From contig JARYIJ010000002.1 in NCBI GenBank assembly GCA_029980465.1, forward strand, positions 248,001-312,000: DNA of 64,000 nt, written 5' to 3'. The notes beneath the pieces are model-generated. The model ran no database searches, had not been told where the DNA came from, and saw only the letters and a program-made list of their open reading frames with translations. Source of the stretch: Pseudolabrys sp. Its GTDB lineage: Bacteria > Pseudomonadota > Alphaproteobacteria > Rhizobiales > Xanthobacteraceae. Numbering within the stretch: the stretch's first letter is position 1; every line of letters begins with the position of its first letter. Below, in pieces: positions 11,563-20,609 of this stretch. Position numbers and translations under genes: made by a program.

Positions 11563-12972
11563 ATGACGACAGCTAAAAACGTGATGAAGACGATCAAGGA
11601 TAACGACGTGAAATACGTCGATTTCCGCTTCACCGACCCGCGCGGGAAGTGGCAGCACGTCACCTTCGACGTCTCCATGATTGAGGAAGACACTTTTGCG
11701 GAAGGCCAGATGTTCGACGGCTCATCGATCGCGGGCTGGAAGGCGATCAACGAGTCCGACATGTGCCTGATGCCCGACCCGGCGACGGCCTGCATCGATC
11801 CGTTCTTTGCCGAGACCACCTTGTCGCTGATCTGTGACGTGCTCGAGCCGACGACCGGCGAGCCCTACAATCGCGACCCGCGCGGCATCGCCAAGCGCGC
11901 CGAGGGCATGGTCAAGTCGATGGGCATCGGCGACACCGTGTTCTTCGGGCCGGAAGCCGAGTTCTTCGTGTTCGACGACGTGCGCTATTCGGCCGATCCG
12001 TACAACACCGGCTTCCGCCTCGACTCGATCGAGCTGCCGACCAATACGGCAACCGAATACGAAGGCGGCAATCTGGGCCACCACATCGGCGTCAAGAGGG
12101 GTTACTTCCCGGTGCCGCCGCAGGATTCCGCGCAGGACATGCGCTCGGAGATGCTCGGCGCGATGGCGCGCATGGGCTGCGTGGTCGAAAAGCATCATCA
12201 CGAGGTGGCGTCGGCCCAGCATGAGCTTGGCCTGAAGTTCGCGCCAATGACGACGATGGCCGACCGCCTCATCATCTATAAGTACTGCATCCAGCAGGTC
12301 GCGCAGATCTACGGCAAGACCGCGACGTTCATGCCGAAGCCGGTTTACGGCGACAACGGCTCGGGCATGCATTGCCACCAGTCGATCTGGAAGTCGGGCA
12401 AGCCGGTATTCGCCGGCAACAAGTACTCTGACCTGTCGGAAACCTGCCTGTCGTACATCGCCGGTATCCTCAAGCACGCCAAGGCCATCAACGCGTTCAC
12501 GAACCCGACCACCAACTCGTACAAGCGCCTGGTCCCGGGCTTCGAGGCGCCGGTGCTGCTCGCCTACTCGGCGCGCAACCGCTCGGCCTCATGCCGTATC
12601 CCCTACACCACCAACCCGAAGGCCAAGCGCGTCGAAGTCCGCTTCCCCGATCCGCTCGCCAATCCGTATCTCGCCTTCGCCGCGATGCTGATGGCCGGTC
12701 TCGACGGCGTGAAGAACAAGCTGCATCCCGGCGAGCCGAGCGACAAGGACCTCTATGACCTGCCGCCGGCCGAGCTGAAGAAGATTCCGACCGTGTGCGG
12801 CTCGTTGCGCGAAGCGCTGGCGAGCTTGGACAAGGATCGCGAGTTCCTGAAAGCGGGCGGCGTATTCGATGACGATTTCATCGACAGCTACATCGACCTC
12901 AAGATGCAGGAAGTCATCCGCTTCGAGCATACGCCGCATCCGGTCGAATTCGACATGTACTATTCGGCGTAG
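11563..12972 (+). CDS. glnA: Glutamine synthetase type I
   Basis: 469 residues, the standard GSI-beta length. It has the N-terminal FDGSSIAGW latch, the ATP/glutamate-site [11 protein letters not shown], the metal-site [10 protein letters not shown] and the adenylylation loop with Tyr398 in DLYDLPPAE, so it should be regulated by GlnE. It makes glutamine from glutamate, ammonia and ATP as a cytoplasmic dodecamer. It sits in the glnB-glnA operon and is ended by a strong terminator. Confidence 0.99.
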   Translation: MTTAKNVMKTIKDNDVKYVDFRFTDPRGKWQHVTFDVSMIEEDTFAEGQMFDGSSIAGWKAINESDMCLMPDPATACIDPFFAETTLSLICDVLEPTTGEPYNRDPRGIAKRAEGMVKSMGIGDTVFFGPEAEFFVFDDVRYSADPYNTGFRLDSIELPTNTATEYEGGNLGHHIGVKRGYFPVPPQDSAQDMRSEMLGAMARMGCVVEKHHHEVASAQHELGLKFAPMTTMADRLIIYKYCIQQVAQIYGKTATFMPKPVYGDNGSGMHCHQSIWKSGKPVFAGNKYSDLSETCLSYIAGILKHAKAINAFTNPTTNSYKRLVPGFEAPVLLAYSARNRSASCRIPYTTNPKAKRVEVRFPDPLANPYLAFAAMLMAGLDGVKNKLHPGEPSDKDLYDLPPAELKKIPTVCGSLREALASLDKDREFLKAGGVFDDDFIDSYIDLKMQEVIRFEHTPHPVEFDMYYSA

Positions 12973-13024
12973 TGTTCCTCCCTACCCGTCGCGGCTTGCC
13001 GAATGAGCCGTGACGCACCTGATC

Positions 13025-13053
13025 GGGCGCTCCCAAACGGGAGCGCCCTTTTT
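13025..13053 (+). terminator. Rho-independent terminator of glnBA
   Basis: A 10-bp perfect stem GGGCGCTCCC / GGGAGCGCCC with an AAAC loop is followed by TTTTTC, 52 bases after the glnA stop. Confidence 0.95.
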
Positions 13054-13073
13054 CATTTCGATGATGAACAGAA

Positions 13074-14315
13074 TTATTGCGCCAGAACCGGCACGTCATC
13101 ACGCGGCGCAAATTGCGGCAGGCTGTGCGGCGCCGGCAGGTCGGGCGTCTCGATCGTGATCCCGCCCGACAGCACGACCCGGTTGCGGCCGGACGTCTTG
13201 GCCCGGTACAGAGCCTGGTCGGCGCGCTCGATCATGCGGCCGATATCGAGCGTCAGCGGAATCGCCGTATCGGCGCCAATGCTTACCGTCGCATTCATGT
13301 CGCGTCCGGCGATCATCCTGCCCGCGACTTCGAAGGCGCCGCGCACACGCTCGGCAATCTTCGCCGCAACATCAGGGGCGGCCGGAACGATGGCGGCAAA
13401 CTCCTCGCCCCCGAGCCGCCCGACGATGTCGCCGGCGCGCATCGTGGCGCGTAGCGAATTGGCGAAGGCGCGCAACGCCTCATCGCCAATGGCGTGGCCG
13501 AACCGGTCGTTGATCGACTTGAAGTGGTCGAGATCAAACATGAACAGCGTCACCGGCTTCATCTGACGTCCCTGCTGGACGCAAAGCTTGCCGGCGTTGT
13601 CGAGGAATCCTCTTCGGTTGAACAGGCCGGTAAGCGGGTCGGTATTGGCGGCGGTGCGCTCTACCGTCACCTGATGGTCCTTCACCATCAACAGCACGAT
13701 GAAGGCGGTGCCGATCGCGTAGAACATCGTCTCGAGCGCAAGCACCTGCAGCCAGCCGTCGCCGAACCGCTCAGGCAGCGTCATGCGCATCGCGATTGGC
13801 ATCAGGAACATCGCGCCATGCAGCATCGGAACGACCACCGCCGCGATACGCGAATACAAGGCTTGGCGCCGCTCGCTCCAGAGCTCGAAAGCGATCGAGG
13901 ACGTATAGACCGCGACGATGAGAGCGCCGAGCGTGGCGCGAACGGTCTCGGTCTGCGTCAGGCCAAGCATGTCACAGCCGAGCCAGACCAACGCACCGGC
14001 CAAGGTCGGCACCATCAATACGCGCCGGCCGTGGAACAGCCGCACGCCGTTCCAGATCATGCCGCACGCGATGAAGATCAGCGCCGGCGGAAGATGCGGC
14101 GGCAGCGGTACCAGTGGTTTCGGCGAGATCCACAGCGCCATCGACGAGGCGCCGATCAGATAAGCCGTGCCCCACCAGGCCAGCGCGCGCGTATTGCGCT
14201 CCTGCAGCCAGGCAAAAATCAACAGGAAGCCGAGCAGCGCGGCGATGCTGACGGCCACAAAGAACAGCGTGGGAATGTCGAGCACCGTGGTGCCCAAACT
14301 CAAGCCATCATGCAT
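13074..14315 (-). CDS. Membrane diguanylate cyclase (GGDEF)
   Basis: 413 residues. The N-terminal half holds about six or seven membrane helices, starting near residue 12 and ending near residue 205. The C-terminal GGDEF domain has LTGLFNRRGF, FDLDHFKSINDRFGH and the active-site GGEEF at 302-306. An intact inhibitory I-site RAGD lies at 293-296, five residues before it. It therefore should make cyclic di-GMP from two GTP at the inner membrane with product inhibition. No EAL domain is present. It is convergent with glnA and stands alone. Cyclic di-GMP commonly controls adhesin polysaccharides such as those encoded at 23-41 kb, but a direct link is only a possibility. Confidence 0.93.
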   Translation of the reverse strand: MHDGLSLGTTVLDIPTLFFVAVSIAALLGFLLIFAWLQERNTRALAWWGTAYLIGASSMALWISPKPLVPLPPHLPPALIFIACGMIWNGVRLFHGRRVLMVPTLAGALVWLGCDMLGLTQTETVRATLGALIVAVYTSSIAFELWSERRQALYSRIAAVVVPMLHGAMFLMPIAMRMTLPERFGDGWLQVLALETMFYAIGTAFIVLLMVKDHQVTVERTAANTDPLTGLFNRRGFLDNAGKLCVQQGRQMKPVTLFMFDLDHFKSINDRFGHAIGDEALRAFANSLRATMRAGDIVGRLGGEEFAAIVPAAPDVAAKIAERVRGAFEVAGRMIAGRDMNATVSIGADTAIPLTLDIGRMIERADQALYRAKTSGRNRVVLSGGITIETPDLPAPHSLPQFAPRDDVPVLAQ

Positions 14316-14446
14316 CGAGGGTCATGTCGCGCCGGTCAATCGAAGCCGCTGTCGCGGTCTTGATCCGCTTCAATACGGGCAAATCTCTGCAAAGCGATTG
14401 CAGGCGAGCGCGCATTTCGCGACAACAAATGCGAAAACTTGAATCA

Positions 14447-14479
14447 AATAGAAAGGGCCGCGGAAAACCCGCGGCCCTT
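14447..14479 (-). terminator. Rho-independent terminator of rplM-rpsI
   Basis: On the minus strand the 11-bp stem AAGGGCCGCGG / CCGCGGCCCTT is followed by a T-rich stretch (TTTCTATTT), just past the rpsI stop. Confidence 0.93.
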
Positions 14480-14500
14480 CTGGATTCCGGTGAATGCCGG

Positions 14501-14977
14501 TTAGCGCTTCGAGAACTGGAAGGACCGACGCGCCTTGGCGCGGCCGTACTTCTTGCGCTCGACAACGCGACTGTCGCGGGTCAGGAAGCCGCCCTTCTTG
14601 AGCGGGCTGCGCAGGTCCGGCTCGAAATTGGTCAGCGCCTTGGACAGGCCGTGGCGCACGGCGCCGGCCTGGCCCGACAGGCCGCCGCCCGACACGGTAC
14701 AGACGACATCGTACTGACCGTTACGGTTGGTGGCGACCAGCGGCTGCTGGATCATCATGCGCAGCACCGGGCGCGCAAAGAACTGCTCGACCGGCTTGGT
14801 ATTGACGACGATCTTGCCGGAACCCGGCTTGATCCAGACGCGCGCGACGGCGTTCTTGCGCTTGCCGGTCGCATAGGCTCGGCCCTGCTTGTCGAGCTTC
14901 TGGACGTATTTCGGGCCTTCGGCGGCCGCCGGCTTGAACGCGGCGAGGCCTTCCATCGATGACACGGTCTCAGCCAC
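14501..14977 (-). CDS. rpsI: 30S ribosomal protein S9
   Basis: 158 residues with the uS9 core [14 protein letters not shown] and the basic C-terminal tail [11 protein letters not shown] that reaches the P-site tRNA. The N-terminal extension of about 30 residues is common in alphaproteobacteria. Its ATG is two bases after the rplM stop, so the two are translated from one mRNA. Confidence 0.99.
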   Translation of the reverse strand: MAETVSSMEGLAAFKPAAAEGPKYVQKLDKQGRAYATGKRKNAVARVWIKPGSGKIVVNTKPVEQFFARPVLRMMIQQPLVATNRNGQYDVVCTVSGGGLSGQAGAVRHGLSKALTNFEPDLRSPLKKGGFLTRDSRVVERKKYGRAKARRSFQFSKR

Positions 14978-14979
14978 GG

Positions 14980-15444
14980 TCAGGCACTCCTCACGTTCTT
15001 GCGGTTCATGGCGGCAACGTCGAGCTTCTCGGGCTTCTGCGCCTCATGTGGATGATCGGGACCGGGATAGACCCGCAGATTGCCGAACTGGACGCGGCCA
15101 AGCGGGCCGCGCGGCAGCATGCGCTCCACCGCTTTCTCGACGACGCGCTCCGGGAAACGGCCGGTCAGGATCTGCTTGGCCGTGCGATCCTTGATGCCGC
15201 CGATGTAGTTGGTGTGGTAGTGATAGACCTTGCGGTCGCGCTTGCGGCCGGTCAGCACCACCTTGGCGGCGTTGATGACGATGACGTTATCGCCGTCGTC
15301 GACATGGGGGGTGTAGCTCGGCTTGTGCTTGCCGCGCAGCCGCATCGCAACGATCGATGCAAGGCGGCCGGTGACGAGACCGGCGGCGTCGATCAGCACC
15401 CACTTCTTCTCGATGTCGGCGGCTTTGGCCGAATAGGTTTTCAT
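14980..15444 (-). CDS. rplM: 50S ribosomal protein L13
   Basis: 154 residues from the ATG at 15444 (AGGCGAG upstream), beginning [20 protein letters not shown]. It carries the L13 signatures [15 protein letters not shown] and LPRGPLGR. The frame is open 26 codons further upstream but those lack family similarity. First gene of the rplM-rpsI operon, with a sigma-70-like promoter about 50 bases upstream. Confidence 0.98.
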   Translation of the reverse strand: MKTYSAKAADIEKKWVLIDAAGLVTGRLASIVAMRLRGKHKPSYTPHVDDGDNVIVINAAKVVLTGRKRDRKVYHYHTNYIGGIKDRTAKQILTGRFPERVVEKAVERMLPRGPLGRVQFGNLRVYPGPDHPHEAQKPEKLDVAAMNRKNVRSA

Positions 15445-15493
15445 CGCAAACTCGCCTGGATAGGGCGGCCCGAGGGCCGCGAAAAGTCGGGTG

Positions 15494-15522
15494 TCTGTAG
15501 CGGACGCCGGATAGCCAGTCAA
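15494..15522 (-). promoter_or_regulatory. Probable sigma-70 promoter of rplM-rpsI
   Basis: On the minus strand TTGACT (15517-15522) and TACAGA (15494-15499) are separated by 17 bases. That places transcription start about 40-45 bases before the rplM ATG. The -35 box is strong and the -10 box moderate. Confidence 0.55.
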
Positions 15523-15570
15523 CGGCGCTGTGCCATAATTATCTCATATAGAACAATATCTTATAAAAAC

Positions 15571-15584
15571 GGTATTATAATACC
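15571..15584. promoter_or_regulatory. Perfect 14-bp AT palindrome GGTATTATAATACC
   Basis: It lies in an unusually AT-rich patch (about 15537-15594) between the thioesterase gene and the rplM promoter, 50 bases upstream of the -35 box and only six bases past the thioesterase stop codon. It could be a regulator binding site for rplM-rpsI or part of a 3' end signal. The contrast with the GC-rich surroundings makes chance less likely. Confidence 0.45.
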
Positions 15585-15589
15585 ATTGT

Positions 15590-16024
15590 CTAATCCCGCC
15601 TTGGCGGGACCGAATAGGTGGCCGTCACGTGGGCCACTGGGTCGTCCGCACCCACCGAGCGGATCGTGACCTCGCCGACCACCAGCCTGGCGCCGCTCTT
15701 GAGGAGCCTGGCGTCGGCGATCAGGTCGGCCTGCGCCGGCTTGCGCAGGAAATTGATGTTGAGATTCGTCGTCACCGCCAACGGTTGGCGCCCGACCACC
15801 GAGAATACCGCGACGTACATGGCAAAATCCGCCAGCGCCATCATGGTCGGCCCGGAAATCGTGCCGCCGGGCCGGATATGGTCCGGCCGGAACGCCTGGC
15901 GCACGCGCGCCGTGCCGAATTCGACATGCTCGATCGACAATCCGCTGCCCGGCTTGAATACTTGTGGAAATTCGGCAGCCAGCAGCTCTTCGATTTCGGC
16001 TGCCGTCAAAGCCGGCTTCGTCAT
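15590..16024 (-). CDS. PaaI-family hotdog thioesterase
   Basis: 144 residues forming a single hotdog domain. RPGGTISGPTMMALADFAMYVAV is the family segment that carries the helix with the catalytic Asp; NLNINFLRKP marks the beta core. Members hydrolyse acyl- or aryl-CoA thioesters in the cytoplasm, so the protein may handle CoA esters together with the crotonase at 16483. GGGGTGGGG precedes the ATG. Substrate is not identifiable. Confidence 0.88.
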   Translation of the reverse strand: MTKPALTAAEIEELLAAEFPQVFKPGSGLSIEHVEFGTARVRQAFRPDHIRPGGTISGPTMMALADFAMYVAVFSVVGRQPLAVTTNLNINFLRKPAQADLIADARLLKSGARLVVGEVTIRSVGADDPVAHVTATYSVPPRRD

Positions 16025-16074
16025 GACCCCACCCCATAATTGCTGCGGCAGTAGCGGGGATCACGGGGCAGCCG

Positions 16075-16410
16075 TCAATCGCTTTTGCGCGTCGTTTTGC
16101 CCTCCTTGCCGTAGAGCGCGCGCAGCTCGTCCTTGGCGTTCTCCAGCCTGGCCTTGCGCGATTTGGGCAGGCCTTTGCCCGCGCGATTGATGAAGAAGGT
16201 CAGCATCGACATCGCGGAGCGATAGGCGCTCGATTTGCGCCGCCGGCTCCTGTCCGCCGAGCGCTTGAGCGAACGGGCGACCGCCCTCGCGCTGGGTTTC
16301 GTGAAGACGCCTTTTTCGAGCGTCAGCGCGTCGCTGTGCTCGGTCACCTGTCGCGACCAGCGTTTCCGGCCCGTCGTCCTGTGCGCCCTCGCCCTGTGCG
16401 CCTTCGCCAT
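16075..16410 (-). CDS. DUF3175 protein
   Basis: 111 residues, strongly basic at the N-terminus. The conserved core runs from WSRQVTEHSDALTLEKGVF through SLKRSADRS and RRKSSAYRSAMSMLTFFINR, which I recognise as DUF3175, a small family of unknown function. No signal peptide or membrane segment is seen. The basic N-terminus suggests nucleic-acid contact, but that is inference. It ends 50 bases before the thioesterase start on the same strand. Confidence 0.85.
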   Translation of the reverse strand: MAKAHRARAHRTTGRKRWSRQVTEHSDALTLEKGVFTKPSARAVARSLKRSADRSRRRKSSAYRSAMSMLTFFINRAGKGLPKSRKARLENAKDELRALYGKEGKTTRKSD

Positions 16411-16482
16411 GCCGGATTAACGCCTGCCGCCGCGCAGCCGTTCCGGCTTGCACCGTGCCCGCCAGCAGATAACTATCCAGCC

Positions 16483-17307
16483 ATGACAGCACGAAGCGCC
16501 AATCCCGGCAGCGCCACGGCGCCTCCGCTCCTGCGCGGCGACATCGACGGCATCGCCCTGCTCTCGCTGAATCGGCCGGAGCGGCGCAATGCGCTGTCGG
16601 ACGAGATGTTGGACGCGCTGCGCGATGAATTCGCCGCAATCGCGGCAGACCGATCGGTGCGGGTCGTGATCCTGTCGCATAACGGCCCGGCGTTCTCCGC
16701 CGGCCACGACGTAAAGGAAATGACGGCCCATCGCGCCGCGCCCGATCGCGGCCGCGCCTATTTCAAGGCGCTCATGGAAAAATGCAGCGCGGTGATGATG
16801 TCGATCCGCAACCTGCCGCAGCCGGTCATTGCCGTCGTCGAGGGCGTCGCAACCGCCGCGGGTTGCCAGCTCGTGGCGACCTGCGATCTGGCCGTCGCTG
16901 CCGAGACAGCGCGTTTTGCGACGCCCGGCGTCCATATCGGGCTGTTCTGCTCGACGCCGATGGTGGCGTTGTCGCGCAACGTCTCCAACAAGCACGCCAT
17001 GGAAATGTTGCTGACCGGCGACATGATCCCGGCCGAGGACGCCTACCGGATCGGCCTCGTCAATCGCGTTGTCCCCGCCGGCCAGACCAGCGAAGCGGCG
17101 CTGGCGATGGCGCGCGCTATCGCCTCGAAGTCGGCCTACACGGTCAAGATCGGCAAGGAGGCCTTCTACCGGCAGCGCGAACTCGACCTCGCTGGCGCCT
17201 ACAAACTGACCGTCGACGTCATGGTGGAGAATATGATGGCGCGTGACGCCGAGGAAGGCATCGGCGCGTTCATCGAGAAACGCGATCCCAAGTGGGAAAA
17301 CCGCTGA
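16483..17307 (+). CDS. Crotonase-family protein, ECHDC3-like, lacking both catalytic glutamates
   Basis: 274 residues with the crotonase fold: oxyanion-hole SAGHDVKEM and VATAAGCQLVA. The family segment FCSTPMVALSRNV places it with mammalian ECHDC3-like proteins. Compared with true enoyl-CoA hydratase, the first catalytic Glu position is Gln (AAGCQLVA) and the second is Gly (ATPGVHIG). Classical hydration of enoyl-CoA is therefore unlikely although it is often annotated so. The start at 16483 leaves out a long 5' open stretch that overlaps the DUF3175 gene on the other strand. It is followed 10 bases later by a flavin-binding protein. Confidence 0.9.
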   Translation: MTARSANPGSATAPPLLRGDIDGIALLSLNRPERRNALSDEMLDALRDEFAAIAADRSVRVVILSHNGPAFSAGHDVKEMTAHRAAPDRGRAYFKALMEKCSAVMMSIRNLPQPVIAVVEGVATAAGCQLVATCDLAVAAETARFATPGVHIGLFCSTPMVALSRNVSNKHAMEMLLTGDMIPAEDAYRIGLVNRVVPAGQTSEAALAMARAIASKSAYTVKIGKEAFYRQRELDLAGAYKLTVDVMVENMMARDAEEGIGAFIEKRDPKWENR

Positions 17308-17317
17308 CGGCGGAGCG

Positions 17318-17935
17318 ATGACCAATTCCAGCAGGGTTTTCACGCCGGCGGCGCAACGCGCGCAGGCCGAGCGCGGCTCGGCGACAGCCTACGCGGAGCG
17401 AATGGCCGAAGGCTTTCCCGACAAAGTTACGCCGGAACTGGCGCAGTTCATCGCCAGCCTCGACATGGCCTTCTTCGCTACCGCGACGGCAGACGGCGCG
17501 CCTTACGTGCAGCATCGCGGCGGGCCGAAGGGCTTCATCAAGGTGATCGACGAGCGCACGCTCGGCTTCGCCGATTATCGCGGCAATCGCCAGTACATCA
17601 CGCTCGCCAACCTGAGCGAGAACGATCGCGCGTTCCTGCTTCTGCTCGACCCGGCGCGCCGGCAGCGCATCAAGCTGTGGGGCCGCGCGCACGTGGTCGA
17701 AGACGATCCGAGGCTGGTCGAAACATTGTTCGACGCCGGCTACAGGGCGCGGCCCGAGCGTGCGATCCTGTTCACCATCGAGGCCTGGGACGTGAACTGC
17801 TCGCAACACATCGTGGCGCGTTTTACTGAGGCCGATCTTCAGGACGCGTTCGAGACGGTGCGCGGCAAGATCGCGGAACTCGAAGCCGAGAACGCAAGAC
17901 TTCGCGCCGCGCTGGCGAGCCACCAGCGCGGCTGA
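17318..17935 (+). CDS. Pyridoxamine 5'-phosphate oxidase-family FMN-binding protein
   Basis: 205 residues. A split-barrel domain begins near residue 40 (FIASLDMAFFATATADGAP) and includes QHRGGPKGF, LGFADYRGNRQY and LWGRAHVV, features of the PPOX/FMN-binding family. The last 30 residues are a short coiled coil (KIAELEAENARLRAAL). It probably reduces a small molecule using a flavin; no substrate can be named. Start at 17318 has GGCGGAG and lies 10 bases after the crotonase gene, suggesting co-transcription. Confidence 0.87.
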   Translation: MTNSSRVFTPAAQRAQAERGSATAYAERMAEGFPDKVTPELAQFIASLDMAFFATATADGAPYVQHRGGPKGFIKVIDERTLGFADYRGNRQYITLANLSENDRAFLLLLDPARRQRIKLWGRAHVVEDDPRLVETLFDAGYRARPERAILFTIEAWDVNCSQHIVARFTEADLQDAFETVRGKIAELEAENARLRAALASHQRG

Positions 17936-17959
17936 CGACGGATGAACGCTGTGTGGCGC

Positions 17960-18406
17960 CTACCTTGCCGGCACCACCGGAGCCTCTTGCACACGGGCGG
18001 CTTCGTCCTTGTGCACATGAGGCTGAAGATCGATGACGGGGGCACCCGCGGGAAGCTGGAGAACGGTCAGGCGCTGTCCCTCCTTGAGAGCCGTCACCAG
18101 AACGACCTTGCCGTCGGGAAATTCGAGCGCGTCATGATGAGCGGTCGGATATTTCAGATTGACTTGACGGAACCGGGCAACCCGGTTCTCGATCCGGCGG
18201 TACGGCAGGAACGGCAGCAATCCTGCGTACTCGACCGGTGCCGCGGCAAAAGCGACCTCGGTGCCAGGCATCAGGCACACGGCGACCGCCGGCTCTTTCG
18301 GCGACGCAAAGCCGTGCGTCAGCATATCCCTGAAGCTCGTCGACACCAGTTCGTCGCCGACTTTGGCCGGCCGTGATGCGATATCTTGCAGGCTGTAGTC
18401 ACACAT
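17960..18406 (-). CDS. Conserved hypothetical protein
   Basis: 148 residues from the ATG at 18406, which has GAGGAGAC upstream. It starts MCDYSLQDIASRPAKVGDEL and contains CLMPGTEVAF and FRQVNLKYPTAHHDALEF. I recall similar proteins as uncharacterised in other Rhizobiales. No signal peptide, membrane helix or known catalytic motif is visible. The N-terminal Cys and the paired histidines could bind a metal, but this is speculation. It is convergent with the flavin protein and divergent from the CoA-binding protein. Confidence 0.8.
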   Translation of the reverse strand: MCDYSLQDIASRPAKVGDELVSTSFRDMLTHGFASPKEPAVAVCLMPGTEVAFAAAPVEYAGLLPFLPYRRIENRVARFRQVNLKYPTAHHDALEFPDGKVVLVTALKEGQRLTVLQLPAGAPVIDLQPHVHKDEAARVQEAPVVPAR

Positions 18407-18563
18407 CCGGATGTCTCCTCTTGCCACCCCGGAGCATCGCCCCCAGCCGCGCAAGCCGGGTCCTCAATGCCGCCTTGCAATACAAACGCCACAACGGGCA
18501 TTCGGCCCCTCGGAACTTCCACTTTCACGCAGTCGTGATTAAGTAGAGGGAACCAGGCGCCCC

Positions 18564-19139
18564 ATGGACCACACCAGCTATCCCGACTCCTACATCCGCG
18601 GCATCCTCAACAGCGTGAAGATAATCGCGATGGTCGGCGTCTCGCCGAGAGAGAACCGGCCGAGTTACTTCGCCTTCAAGTATCTGCTCGAGCGCAACTA
18701 CCGGATGATTCCGGTCAATCCCGGTCAGGCCGGCAAGGAGTTGCTGGGCCAGAAGATCTATGCCCGTCTGTCGGATATCCCGGAGCCGGTCGACATGGTC
18801 GATATCTTCCGGGCATCGCAGCACGTCATGCCTGTCGTCGAAGAGACACTGACGCTCAAGCCGGCGCCGCGCGTGATCTGGATGCAGCTCGGCATCCGTA
18901 ACGATGAGGCGGCGGCTCTCGCCGAAGCTGCGGGACTCAAAGTGGTGATGAATCGCTGTCCGAAGATCGAATACGGCCGCCTGTCGTCCGAAATCGGCTG
19001 GATCGGGGTCAATTCACGCACGCTGACGTCAAAACGAGCCAAAATATTCGGCAAGGGTGTGCAGCGCATGTCGCTCAATCGGCCGAGCGTTCAGGGTGGC
19101 ACAACGGCGGCTGACCGCGCGACGGCGGCCGAAGAATAA
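18564..19139 (+). CDS. CoA-binding domain protein (YccU-like)
   Basis: 191 residues with one Rossmann CoA-binding domain: VKIIAMVGVSPRENRPSY at the start, PVNPGQAGKELLG, then IWMQLGIRNDEAAALAEAAG and the family end MNRCPKIEYGRL. This is the stand-alone relative of the succinyl-CoA synthetase nucleotide-binding fold. About 45 residues follow the domain and look low in complexity. Its reaction is unknown. It is cytoplasmic and upstream of metY on the same strand by 154 bases. Confidence 0.9.
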   Translation: MDHTSYPDSYIRGILNSVKIIAMVGVSPRENRPSYFAFKYLLERNYRMIPVNPGQAGKELLGQKIYARLSDIPEPVDMVDIFRASQHVMPVVEETLTLKPAPRVIWMQLGIRNDEAAALAEAAGLKVVMNRCPKIEYGRLSSEIGWIGVNSRTLTSKRAKIFGKGVQRMSLNRPSVQGGTTAADRATAAEE

Positions 19140-19293
19140 GAGCGCTGACACACGCTCTCAGGTGGCAATAAATTTCCCCGCTGCATCATCGCATTAGGCG
19201 CGGATTCTGCCGCAGCACGTGCGCTTGACCCTGCGCCGGCTCCCCTTGATAAGTCTGTCCCATCAGAGACAAGGAACCCAACAGAGGACGCCG

Positions 19294-20574
19294 ATGACCG
19301 AACGCAATCCAGGCTTCAACACGCTCGCAATCCACGCGGGCGCGCAACCTGACCCGACCACCGGCGCGCGTGCGACGCCGATCTACCAGACGACGTCATT
19401 TGTGTTTGACGACGTCGACCACGCCGCGTCGTTGTTCGGCCTGCAGGCCTTCGGCAATATCTATACCCGCATCGGCAATCCGACCAACGCTGTGCTCGAA
19501 GAGCGCATCGCCGCGCTCGAAGGCGGAACCGCGGGTCTTGCGGTCGCGTCCGGCCATGCGGCCCAGGTGCTGGCATTTCATGCGCTGATGACGCCGGGCG
19601 ACGAAATCATCGCGTCGAAGAAGCTCTACGGCGGTTCGATCAACCAGCTCTCGCACTCGTTCAAGAATTTCGGCTGGAACGTGGTTTGGGCCGATCCGGA
19701 CGATATCTCGTCATTCGAGCGCGGCGTCACGCCCAAAACCAAGGCGATCTTCATCGAGTCGATTGCCAACCCCGGCGGCGTCATCGTCGATATCGAAGCC
19801 GTATCGAAGATCGCCCGCAAGGCCGGCGTGCCACTGATCGTCGACAACACGCTGGCGACGCCCTACCTCTGCAAGCCGATCGATTTTGGCGCCGACGTCG
19901 TGCTGCACTCTGTCACCAAGTTCCTCGGCGGTCACGGCAACTCGATCGGCGGCGTGATCGTGGACGGCGGCACCTTCAACTGGTCGCGGGAGGGACGCTA
20001 TCCGATGCTGTCCGAGCCGCGTCCGGAGTATCAAGGCATCGTGCTGCACGAAACGTTCGGCAACTTCGCCTTCGCGATCTGCTGCCGTGTGCTCGGCCTG
20101 CGCGACCTCGGGCCGGCGTTGTCACCATTCAACGCGTTCCTTCTGCTGACCGGCATCGAAACCTTGTCGCTTCGCATGCAGCGTCATTGCGACAATGCGC
20201 TGGCGGTTGCGCAGTGGCTGTCAAGCCACAAGGATGTAGCCTGGGTGAGCTACCCCGGCCTTCCCGGCGATAAGTACAACGCTCTTGCCAAGAAGTACGT
20301 GCCGAAGGGTTCCGGCGCAGTGTTCACGTTCGGCCTCAAGGGCGGATACGACGCCGGCGTCAACCTGGTCTCGAACGTCAAGCTATTTTCGCATCTCGCC
20401 AATATCGGCGACACGCGCTCGCTCATCATCCACCCGGCCTCGACCACCCACCGGCAGCTCTCGGACGCGCAGAAGGTGCAGGCTGGCGCCGGGCCGGATG
20501 TAGTACGGCTTTCGATCGGCATCGAAGACAAGGAAGACATCATCGCCGACCTCGATCAGGCGCTGAAGGGGTGA
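19294..20574 (+). CDS. metY: O-acetylhomoserine aminocarboxypropyltransferase (sulfhydrylase)
   Basis: 426 residues of the Cys/Met-metabolism PLP family. It has the opening FNTLAIHAGAQPDPTTGAR typical of O-acetylhomoserine sulfhydrylase, YTRIGNPTNAVLEERIAAL, and the PLP lysine in HSVTKFLGGHG. It makes homocysteine (or methionine) from O-acetylhomoserine and sulfide in the cytoplasm. The start at 19294 has AGAGGACG upstream. I looked for a SAM-II riboswitch in the leader and did not find a convincing one. Confidence 0.96.
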   Translation: MTERNPGFNTLAIHAGAQPDPTTGARATPIYQTTSFVFDDVDHAASLFGLQAFGNIYTRIGNPTNAVLEERIAALEGGTAGLAVASGHAAQVLAFHALMTPGDEIIASKKLYGGSINQLSHSFKNFGWNVVWADPDDISSFERGVTPKTKAIFIESIANPGGVIVDIEAVSKIARKAGVPLIVDNTLATPYLCKPIDFGADVVLHSVTKFLGGHGNSIGGVIVDGGTFNWSREGRYPMLSEPRPEYQGIVLHETFGNFAFAICCRVLGLRDLGPALSPFNAFLLLTGIETLSLRMQRHCDNALAVAQWLSSHKDVAWVSYPGLPGDKYNALAKKYVPKGSGAVFTFGLKGGYDAGVNLVSNVKLFSHLANIGDTRSLIIHPASTTHRQLSDAQKVQAGAGPDVVRLSIGIEDKEDIIADLDQALKG

Positions 20575-20609
20575 GGCCAAACTTGAGGGTTTTGCCGAAA
20601 GGTCAAAAC

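Noticed and set aside
19140..19293. Possible SAM-II riboswitch before metY
   Set aside because: Such elements are common before methionine genes in this group, but I could not fit the conserved stem and pseudoknot bases to this leader.
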